The notes under the pieces are model-generated. The model was not told the origin of the DNA and ran no database searches. It saw only the letters and a program-made list of their open reading frames with translations. The position numbers and the translations under genes are program-made. This document shows, piece after piece, positions 53,849-64,000 of a stretch of DNA of 64,000 nucleotides (position 1 is the first letter of the stretch; each line of letters begins with the position of its first letter). Origin of the DNA: Mytilus californianus (lineage: Eukaryota; Mollusca; Bivalvia; Mytilida; Mytilidae); assembly GCF_021869535.1 (NCBI RefSeq), contig NW_026262701.1, positions 46,441,278 to 46,505,277 on the forward strand, in the 5' to 3' direction.

Positions 53849-56800
53849 AGTACTGAAGTTGAAGCTACGCGACGCCAGTTTAACTGCATTTGCGACCAAT
53901 TGACGATGGAAACTCTTCGACTACAGTCTGTACTGTTATTTCTTGAATATTGAAGTCTGTATGCGCAATTGAACATTTCAACAAATGTATTCAAGCTTTT
54001 ATATATAATAATACAAGCAGTAAGTATTGTTAACAGGTTATACAGTATAACTAGAACTGCTGCATTTTATAATCATCAGTCCCTTCCGTAAAACAATAAG
54101 ATAAATATGCATCGATTCGCCTCTCATTAAACTGACTATAAATCTTATGGGTGTAATTTGTGCTTTATAAAGAATTATATATAACGTTTATCGAATCTAT
54201 CGTGAGTTTTTTGTGTACCCGGACCAGTACTGAAGTTGAAGCTACGCGACGCCAGTTTAACTGCATTTGCGACCAATTGACGATGGAAACTCTTCGACTA
54301 CAGTCTGTACTGTTATTTCTTGAATATTGAAGTCTGTATGCGCAATTGAACATTTCAACAAATGTATTCAAGCTTTTATATATAATAATACAAGCAGTAA
54401 GTATTGTTAACAGGTTATACAGTATAACTAGAACTGCTGCATTTTATAATCATCAGTCCCTTCCGTAAAACAATAAGATAAATATGCATCGATTCGCCTC
54501 TCATTAAACTGACTATAAATCTTATGGGTGTAATTTGTGCTTTATAAAGAATTATATATAACGTTTATCGAATCTATCGTGAGTTTTTTGTGTACCCGGA
54601 CCAGTACTGAAGTTGAAGCTACGCGACGCCAGTTTAACTGCATTTGCGACCAATTGACGATGGAAACTCTTCGACTACAGTCTGTACTGTTATTTCTTGA
54701 ATATTGAAGTCTGTATGCGCAATTGAACATTTCAACAAATGTATTCAAGCTTTTATATATAATAATACAAGCAGTAAGTATTGTTAACAGGTTATACAGT
54801 ATAACTAGAACTGCTGCATTTTATAATCATCAGTCCCTTCCGTAAAACAATAAGATAAATATGCATCGATTCGCCTCTCATTAAACTGACTATAAATCTT
54901 ATGGGTGTAATTTGTGCTTTATAAAGAATTATATATAACGTTTATCGAATCTATCGTGAGTTTTTTGTGTACCCGGACCAGTACTGAAGTTGAAGCTACG
55001 CGACGCCAGTTTAACTGCATTTGCGACCAATTGACGATGGAAACTCTTCGACTACAGTCTGTACTGTTATTTCTTGAATATTGAAGTCTGTATGCGCAAT
55101 TGAACATTTCAACAAATGTATTCAAGCTTTTATATATAATAATACAAGCAGTAAGTATTGTTAACAGGTTATACAGTATAACTAGAACTGCTGCATTTTA
55201 TAATCATCAGTCCCTTCCGTAAAACAATAAGATAAATATGCATCGATTCGCCTCTCATTAAACTGACTATAAATCTTATGGGTGTAATTTGTGCTTTATA
55301 AAGAATTATATATAACGTTTATCGAATCTATCGTGAGTTTTTTGTGTACCCGGACCAGTACTGAAGTTGAAGCTACGCGACGCCAGTTTAACTGCATTTG
55401 CGACCAATTGACGATGGAAACTCTTCGACTACAGTCTGTACTGTTATTTCTTGAATATTGAAGTCTGTATGCGCAATTGAACATTTCAACAAATGTATTC
55501 AAGCTTTTATATATAATAATACAAGCAGTAAGTATTGTTAACAGGTTATACAGTATAACTAGAACTGCTGCATTTTATAATCATCAGTCCCTTCCGTAAA
55601 ACAATAAGATAAATATGCATCGATTCGCCTCTCATTAAACTGACTATAAATCTTATGGGTGTAATTTGTGCTTTATAAAGAATTATATATAACGTTTATC
55701 GAATCTATCGTGAGTTTTTTGTGTACCCGGACCAGTACTGAAGTTGAAGCTACGCGACGCCAGTTTAACTGCATTTGCGACCAATTGACGATGGAAACTC
55801 TTCGACTACAGTCTGTACTGTTATTTCTTGAATATTGAAGTCTGTATGCGCAATTGAACATTTCAACAAATGTATTCAAGCTTTTATATATAATAATACA
55901 AGCAGTAAGTATTGTTAACAGGTTATACAGTATAACTAGAACTGCTGCATTTTATAATCATCAGTCCCTTCCGTAAAACAATAAGATAAATATGCATCGA
56001 TTCGCCTCTCATTAAACTGACTATAAATCTTATGGGTGTAATTTGTGCTTTATAAAGAATTATATATAACGTTTATCGAATCTATCGTGAGTTTTTTGTG
56101 TACCCGGACCAGTACTGAAGTTGAAGCTACGCGACGCCAGTTTAACTGCATTTGCGACCAATTGACGATGGAAACTCTTCGACTACAGTCTGTACTGTTA
56201 TTTCTTGAATATTGAAGTCTGTATGCGCAATTGAACATTTCAACAAATGTATTCAAGCTTTTATATATAATAATACAAGCAGTAAGTATTGTTAACAGGT
56301 TATACAGTATAACTAGAACTGCTGCATTTTATAATCATCAGTCCCTTCCGTAAAACAATAAGATAAATATGCATCGATTCGCCTCTCATTAAACTGACTA
56401 TAAATCTTATGGGTGTAATTTGTGCTTTATAAAGAATTATATATAACGTTTATCGAATCTATCGTGAGTTTTTTGTGTACCCGGACCAGTACTGAAGTTG
56501 AAGCTACGCGACGCCAGTTTAACTGCATTTGCGACCAATTGACGATGGAAACTCTTCGACTACAGTCTGTACTGTTATTTCTTGAATATTGAAGTCTGTA
56601 TGCGCAATTGAACATTTCAACAAATGTATTCAAGCTTTTATATATAATAATACAAGCAGTAAGTATTGTTAACAGGTTATACAGTATAACTAGAACTGCT
56701 GCATTTTATAATCATCAGTCCCTTCCGTAAAACAATAAAATAAATATGCATCGATTCGCCTCTCATTAAACTGACTATAAATCTTATGGGTGTAATTTGT

Positions 56801-59800
56801 GCTTTATAAAGAATTATATATAACGTTTATCGAATCTATCGTGAGTTTTTTGTGTACCCGGACCAGTACTGAAGTTGAAGCTACGCGACGCCAGTTTAAC
56901 TGCATTTGCGACCAATTGACGATGGAAACTCTTCGACTACAGTCTGTACTGTTATTTCTTGAATATTGAAGTCTGTATGCGCAATTGAACATTTCAACAA
57001 ATGTATTCAAGCTTTTATATATAATAATACAAGCAGTAAGTATTGTTAACAGGTTATACAGTATAACTAGAACTGCTGCATTTTATAATCATCAGTCCCT
57101 TCCGTAAAACAATAAGATAAATATGCATCGATTCGCCTCTCATTAAACTGACTATAAATCTTATGGGTGTAATTTGTGCTTTATAAAGAATTATATATAA
57201 CGTTTATCGAATCTATCGTGAGTTTTTTGTGTACCCGGACCAGTACTGAAGTTGAAGCTACGCGACGCCAGTTTAACTGCATTTGCGACCAATTGACGAT
57301 GGAAACTCTTCGACTACAGTCTGTACTGTTATTTCTTGAATATTGAAGTCTGTATGCGCAATTGAACATTTCAACAAATGTATTCAAGCTTTTATATATA
57401 ATAATACAAGCAGTAAGTATTGTTAACAGGTTATACAGTATAACTAGAACTGCTGCATTTTATAATCATCAGTCCCTTCCGTAAAACAATAAGATAAATA
57501 TGCATCGATTCGCCTCTCATTAAACTGACTATAAATCTTATGGGTGTAATTTGTGCTTTATAAAGAATTATATATAACGTTTATCGAATCTATCGTGAGT
57601 TTTTTGTGTACCCGGACCAGTACTGAAGTTGAAGCTACGCGACGCCAGTTTAACTGCATTTGCGACCAATTGACGATGGAAACTCTTCGACTACAGTCTG
57701 TACTGTTATTTCTTGAATATTGAAGTCTGTATGCGCAATTGAACATTTCAACAAATGTATTCAAGCTTTTATATATAATAATACAAGCAGTAAGTATTGT
57801 TAACAGGTTATACAGTATAACTAGAACTGCTGCATTTTATAATCATCAGTCCCTTCCGTAAAACAATAAGATAAATATGCATCGATTCGCCTCTCATTAA
57901 ACTGACTATAAATCTTATGGGTGTAATTTGTGCTTTATAAAGAATTATATATAACGTTTATCGAATCTATCGTGAGTTTTTTGTGTACCCGGACCAGTAC
58001 TGAAGTTGAAGCTACGCGACGCCAGTTTAACTGCATTTGCGACCAATTGACGATGGAAACTCTTCGACTACAGTCTGTACTGTTATTTCTTGAATATTGA
58101 AGTCTGTATGCGCAATTGAACATTTCAACAAATGTATTCAAGCTTTTATATATAATAATACAAGCAGTAAGTATTGTTAACAGGTTATACAGTATAACTA
58201 GAACTGCTGCATTTTATAATCATCAGTCCCTTCCGTAAAACAATAAGATAAATATGCATCGATTCGCCTCTCATTAAACTGACTATAAATCTTATGGGTG
58301 TAATTTGTGCTTTATAAAGAATTATATATAACGTTTATCGAATCTATCGTGAGTTTTTTGTGTACCCGGACCAGTACTGAAGTTGAAGCTACGCGACGCC
58401 AGTTTAACTGCATTTGCGACCAATTGACGATGGAAACTCTTCGACTACAGTCTGTACTGTTATTTCTTGAATATTGAAGTCTGTATGCGCAATTGAACAT
58501 TTCAACAAATGTATTCAAGCTTTTATATATAATAATACAAGCAGTAAGTATTGTTAACAGGTTATACAGTATAACTAGAACTGCTGCATTTTATAATCAT
58601 CAGTCCCTTCCGTAAAACAATAAGATAAATATGCATCGATTCGCCTCTCATTAAACTGACTATAAATCTTATGGGTGTAATTTGTGCTTTATAAAGAATT
58701 ATATATAACGTTTATCGAATCTATCGTGAGTTTTTTGTGTACCCGGACCAGTACTGAAGTTGAAGCTACGCGACGCCAGTTTAACTGCATTTGCGACCAA
58801 TTGACGATGGAAACTCTTCGACTACAGTCTGTACTGTTATTTCTTGAATATTGAAGTCTGTATGCGCAATTGAACATTTCAACAAATGTATTCAAGCTTT
58901 TATATATAATAATACAAGCAGTAAGTATTGTTAACAGGTTATACAGTATAACTAGAACTGCTGCATTTTATAATCATCAGTCCCTTCCGTAAAACAATAA
59001 GATAAATATGCATCGATTCGCCTCTCATTAAACTGACTATAAATCTTATGGGTGTAATTTGTGCTTTATAAAGAATTATATATAACGTTTATCGAATCTA
59101 TCGTGAGTTTTTTGTGTACCCGGACCAGTACTGAAGTTGAAGCTACGCGACGCCAGTTTAACTGCATTTGCGACCAATTGACGATGGAAACTCTTCGACT
59201 ACAGTCTGTACTGTTATTTCTTGAATATTGAAGTCTGTATGCGCAATTGAACATTTCAACAAATGTATTCAAGCTTTTATATATAATAATACAAGCAGTA
59301 AGTATTGTTAACAGGTTATACAGTATAACTAGAACTGCTGCATTTTATAATCATCAGTCCCTTCCGTAAAACAATAAGATAAATATGCATCGATTCGCCT
59401 CTCATTAAACTGACTATAAATCTTATGGGTGTAATTTGTGCTTTATAAAGAATTATATATAACGTTTATCGAATCTATCGTGAGTTTTTTGTGTACCCGG
59501 ACCAGTACTGAAGTTGAAGCTACGCGACGCCAGTTTAACTGCATTTGCGACCAATTGACGATGGAAACTCTTCGACTACAGTCTGTACTGTTATTTCTTG
59601 AATATTGAAGTCTGTATGCGCAATTGAACATTTCAACAAATGTATTCAAGCTTTTATATATAATAATACAAGCAGTAAGTATTGTTAACAGGTTATACAG
59701 TATAACTAGAACTGCTGCATTTTATAATCATCAGTCCCTTCCGTAAAACAATAAGATAAATATGCATCGATTCGCCTCTCATTAAACTGACTATAAATCT

Positions 59801-62800
59801 TATGGGTGTAATTTGTGCTTTATAAAGAATTATATATAACGTTTATCGAATCTATCGTGAGTTTTTTGTGTACCCGGACCAGTACTGAAGTTGAAGCTAC
59901 GCGACGCCAGTTTAACTGCATTTGCGACCAATTGACGATGGAAACTCTTCGACTACAGTCTGTACTGTTATTTCTTGAATATTGAAGTCTGTATGCGCAA
60001 TTGAACATTTCAACAAATGTATTCAAGCTTTTATATATAATAATACAAGCAGTAAGTATTGTTAACAGGTTATACAGTATAACTAGAACTGCTGCATTTT
60101 ATAATCATCAGTCCCTTCCGTAAAACAATAAGATAAATATGCATCGATTCGCCTCTCATTAAACTGACTATAAATCTTATGGGTGTAATTTGTGCTTTAT
60201 AAAGAATTATATATAACGTTTATCGAATCTATCGTGAGTTTTTTGTGTACCCGGACCAGTACTGAAGTTGAAGCTACGCGACGCCAGTTTAACTGCATTT
60301 GCGACCAATTGACGATGGAAACTCTTCGACTACAGTCTGTACTGTTATTTCTTGAATATTGAAGTCTGTATGCGCAATTGAACATTTCAACAAATGTATT
60401 CAAGCTTTTATATATAATAATACAAGCAGTAAGTATTGTTAACAGGTTATACAGTATAACTAGAACTGCTGCATTTTATAATCATCAGTCCCTTCCGTAA
60501 AACAATAAGATAAATATGCATCGATTCGCCTCTCATTAAACTGACTATAAATCTTATGGGTGTAATTTGTGCTTTATAAAGAATTATATATAACGTTTAT
60601 CGAATCTATCGTGAGTTTTTTGTGTACCCGGACCAGTACTGAAGTTGAAGCTACGCGACGCCAGTTTAACTGCATTTGCGACCAATTGACGATGGAAACT
60701 CTTCGACTACAGTCTGTACTGTTATTTCTTGAATATTGAAGTCTGTATGCGCAATTGAACATTTCAACAAATGTATTCAAGCTTTTATATATAATAATAC
60801 AAGCAGTAAGTATTGTTAACAGGTTATACAGTATAACTAGAACTGCTGCATTTTATAATCATCAGTCCCTTCCGTAAAACAATAAGATAAATATGCATCG
60901 ATTCGCCTCTCATTAAACTGACTATAAATCTTATGGGTGTAATTTGTGCTTTATAAAGAATTATATATAACGTTTATCGAATCTATCGTGAGTTTTTTGT
61001 GTACCCGGACCAGTACTGAAGTTGAAGCTACGCGACGCCAGTTTAACTGCATTTGCGACCAATTGACGATGGAAACTCTTCGACTACAGTCTGTACTGTT
61101 ATTTCTTGAATATTGAAGTCTGTATGCGCAATTGAACATTTCAACAAATGTATTCAAGCTTTTATATATAATAATACAAGCAGTAAGTATTGTTAACAGG
61201 TTATACAGTATAACTAGAACTGCTGCATTTTATAATCATCAGTCCCTTCCGTAAAACAATAAGATAAATATGCATCGATTCGCCTCTCATTAAACTGACT
61301 ATAAATCTTATGGGTGTAATTTGTGCTTTATAAAGAATTATATATAACGTTTATCGAATCTATCGTGAGTTTTTTGTGTACCCGGACCAGTACTGAAGTT
61401 GAAGCTACGCGACGCCAGTTTAACTGCATTTGCGACCAATTGACGATGGAAACTCTTCGACTACAGTCTGTACTGTTATTTCTTGAATATTGAAGTCTGT
61501 ATGCGCAATTGAACATTTCAACAAATGTATTCAAGCTTTTATATATAATAATACAAGCAGTAAGTATTGTTAACAGGTTATACAGTATAACTAGAACTGC
61601 TGCATTTTATAATCATCAGTCCCTTCCGTAAAACAATAAGATAAATATGCATCGATTCGCCTCTCATTAAACTGACTATAAATCTTATGGGTGTAATTTG
61701 TGCTTTATAAAGAATTATATATAACGTTTATCGAATCTATCGTGAGTTTTTTGTGTACCCGGACCAGTACTGAAGTTGAAGCTACGCGACGCCAGTTTAA
61801 CTGCATTTGCGACCAATTGACGATGGAAACTCTTCGACTACAGTCTGTACTGTTATTTCTTGAATATTGAAGTCTGTATGCGCAATTGAACATTTCAACA
61901 AATGTATTCAAGCTTTTATATATAATAATACAAGCAGTAAGTATTGTTAACAGGTTATACAGTATAACTAGAACTGCTGCATTTTATAATCATCAGTCCC
62001 TTCCGTAAAACAATAAGATAAATATGCATCGATTCGCCTCTCATTAAACTGACTATAAATCTTATGGGTGTAATTTGTGCTTTATAAAGAATTATATATA
62101 ACGTTTATCGAATCTATCGTGAGTTTTTTGTGTACCCGGACCAGTACTGAAGTTGAAGCTACGCGACGCCAGTTTAACTGCATTTGCGACCAATTGACGA
62201 TGGAAACTCTTCGACTACAGTCTGTACTGTTATTTCTTGAATATTGAAGTCTGTATGCGCAATTGAACATTTCAACAAATGTATTCAAGCTTTTATATAT
62301 AATAATACAAGCAGTAAGTATTGTTAACAGGTTATACAGTATAACTAGAACTGCTGCATTTTATAATCATCAGTCCCTTCCGTAAAACAATAAGATAAAT
62401 ATGCATCGATTCGCCTCTCATTAAACTGACTATAAATCTTATGGGTGTAATTTGTGCTTTATAAAGAATTATATATAACGTTTATCGAATCTATCGTGAG
62501 TTTTTTGTGTACCCGGACCAGTACTGAAGTTGAAGCTACGCGACGCCAGTTTAACTGCATTTGCGACCAATTGACGATGGAAACTCTTCGACTACAGTCT
62601 GTACTGTTATTTCTTGAATATTGAAGTCTGTATGCGCAATTGAACATTTCAACAAATGTATTCAAGCTTTTATATATAATAATACAAGCAGTAAGTATTG
62701 TTAACAGGTTATACAGTATAACTAGAACTGCTGCATTTTATAATCATCAGTCCCTTCCGTAAAACAATAAGATAAATATGCATCGATTCGCCTCTCATTA

Positions 62801-63273
62801 AACTGACTATAAATCTTATGGGTGTAATTTGTGCTTTATAAAGAATTATATATAACGTTTATCGAATCTATCGTGAGTTTTTTGTGTACCCGGACCAGTA
62901 CTGAAGTTGAAGCTACGCGACGCCAGTTTAACTGCATTTGCGACCAATTGACGATGGAAACTCTTCGACTACAGTCTGTACTGTTATTTCTTGAATATTG
63001 AAGTCTGTATGCGCAATTGAACATTTCAACAAATGTATTCAAGCTTTTATATATAATAATACAAGCAGTAAGTATTGTTAACAGGTTATACAGTATAACT
63101 AGAACTGCTGCATTTTATAATCATCAGTCCCTTCCGTAAAACAATAAGATAAATATGCATCGATTCGCCTCTCATTAAACTGACTATAAATCTTATGGGT
63201 GTAATTTGTGCTTTATAAAGAATTATATATAACGTTTATCGAATCTATCGTGAGTTTTTTGTGTACCCGGACC

Positions 63274-63633
63274 AGTACTGAAGTTGAAGCTACGCGACGC
63301 CAGTTTAACTGCATTTGCGACCAATTGACGATGGAAACTCTTCGACTACAGTCTGTACTGTTATTTCTTGAATATTGAAGTCTGTATGCGCAATTGAACA
63401 TTTCAACAAATGTATTCAAGCTTTTATATATAATAATACAAGCAGTAAGTATTGTTAACAGGTTATACAGTATAACTAGAACTGCTGCATTTTATAATCA
63501 TCAGTCCCTTCCGTAAAACAATAAGATAAATATGCATCGATTCGCCTCTCATTAAACTGACTATAAATCTTATGGGTGTAATTTGTGCTTTATAAAGAAT
63601 TATATATAACGTTTATCGAATCTATCGTGAGTT
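63274..63633. repeat. Array B terminal unit, 360 bp
   Basis: This unit matches the monomer through GTGAGTT and then leaves it. The missing 17 bases are the T run and the transposon-end motif, so the array stops just before that motif on its right side, whereas it begins just after it on its left side. Confidence 0.93.
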
Positions 63634-64000
63634 CAGTATGCTTGTTTACTCGTTTATAAACTTGATACGGGGAACCAAGTGACAAACGGCTATTTGAATA
63701 ACAGAGCAAGTTAATGGAATTCTTTAAAATGTGACACAATTTTAAATACATTTATTCGGTTTTCTGTTCAATTTCTAAGTGCATATAGATATGTGATTCT
63801 GGCTTTTGCATAGAATCAAATTGTACAATCAGGAACAATTGGTATCCCCCTTTTTTAACATCCGAATGGTAACTTTTGAAAGTGAGTTAGTTCTCCTTTC
63901 TCCATTCTCAGAATGAAAATCATTTAAATATATTCTCGGCGAATGATATATTATATATGAGAAACACATGATTGAAAATAAAGTTAATATAAAATTATAT
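63634..64000. other. Non-repetitive AT-rich flank, no gene seen
   Basis: The 377-bp and 1748-bp periodicities both end here. I see no long open frame on either strand, no copy of the element's terminal repeat and no RNA gene. A perfect 7-bp stem lies at 63794-63818 (TGATTCT and AGAATCA around an 11-base loop), GTTTATAAAC is a 10-bp palindrome near 63650-63660, and an AATAAA hexamer is at 63977-63982. In AT-rich DNA these are all expected by chance, so they are described without a function. Confidence 0.85.

Larger units (their letters stand above)
53472..63633. repeat. Satellite array B, 377-bp monomer, 26.95 units
   Basis: Head-to-tail direct repeat with an exact 377-bp period, units starting at 53472 + 377k for k = 0 to 26. 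There are 26 complete units and a last one of 360 bp. The only internal difference I found is G to A at 56739, so the array is essentially uniform over 10.2 kb. It is unrelated to array A apart from the 14-bp transposon-end motif. It is richer in CpG (14 per 377 bp, against 12 per 1748 bp in A). The period is close to two nucleosome repeats, a size class common among animal satellites. No gene is evident in it. Confidence 0.98.

Noticed and set aside
53788-53994. 68-codon minus-strand open frame repeated in array B
   Set aside because: It opens only with TTG, has no recognisable domain, and reads through the shared transposon-tip motif and the T run. The first copy (53414-53617) ends differently because it runs into array A. 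This is a by-product of the repeat.
1-63633. CRISPR array
   Set aside because: The repeats are direct and contiguous with periods of 1748 and 377 bp; there are no short repeats separated by unique spacers.
1-63633. Tandem repeats of a microbial extrachromosomal element such as a Borg
   Set aside because: Borg repeats are short units scattered among many genes; here there are no genes and the units are long and continuous, as in eukaryotic satellites.
63977-63982. Polyadenylation signal AATAAA marking a gene end
   Set aside because: AATAAA occurs many times by chance in this AT-rich sequence, and no exon or open frame precedes it in the flank.

Overview
The window is almost entirely satellite DNA. 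I find no gene I can support: no protein-coding gene, rRNA, tRNA or CRISPR array. The sequence is AT-rich, and two long head-to-tail arrays abut at position 53471/53472. Long, highly homogeneous satellite arrays, a transposon-like element fixed inside a satellite monomer, and the lack of dense coding sequence all point to a eukaryotic nuclear genome. An AT-rich invertebrate is plausible (a bivalve mollusc is only a weak guess from general sequence flavour).

Array A (1-53471) consists of 31 units of a 1748-bp monomer. It enters the window already running, so it continues beyond the left edge. There are 29 full-length units, one short unit of 1292 bp (unit 13, 20977-22268) and a last unit cut after 1487 bp (unit 31, 51985-53471). 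The arithmetic closes exactly: 29 x 1748 + 1292 + 1487 = 53471. Units are nearly identical; the few variants I found are single-base changes shared between certain units, plus a compensating pair of 1-bp indels in unit 3. Two variants reveal a four-unit (6992-bp) higher-order period in units 17-24.

Every array A unit except unit 13 contains a 451-bp segment (1037-1487 in unit 1) bounded by 19-bp terminal inverted repeats with one mismatch and flanked by TA on both sides. I read it as a small non-autonomous DNA transposon (MITE-like) that inserted into the monomer before the array amplified. Unit 13 lacks exactly this segment (456 bp including flanking bases).

The switch from array A to array B happens at the last base of this element's right terminal repeat. 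Array B (53472-63633) holds 26 complete 377-bp units and a 360-bp final unit, with a single base difference that I could find. Every B unit carries 14 bp identical to the tip of the same terminal repeat, so the two otherwise unrelated satellites share only a transposon end. Array B is about five times denser in CpG than array A.

The last 367 bp (63634-64000) is non-repetitive AT-rich DNA without a recognisable gene.

The most notable signal is therefore not a gene system but a satellite/transposon relationship: one element that sits in each A unit, is missing from one unit, and supplies the breakpoint and the shared motif between two arrays.
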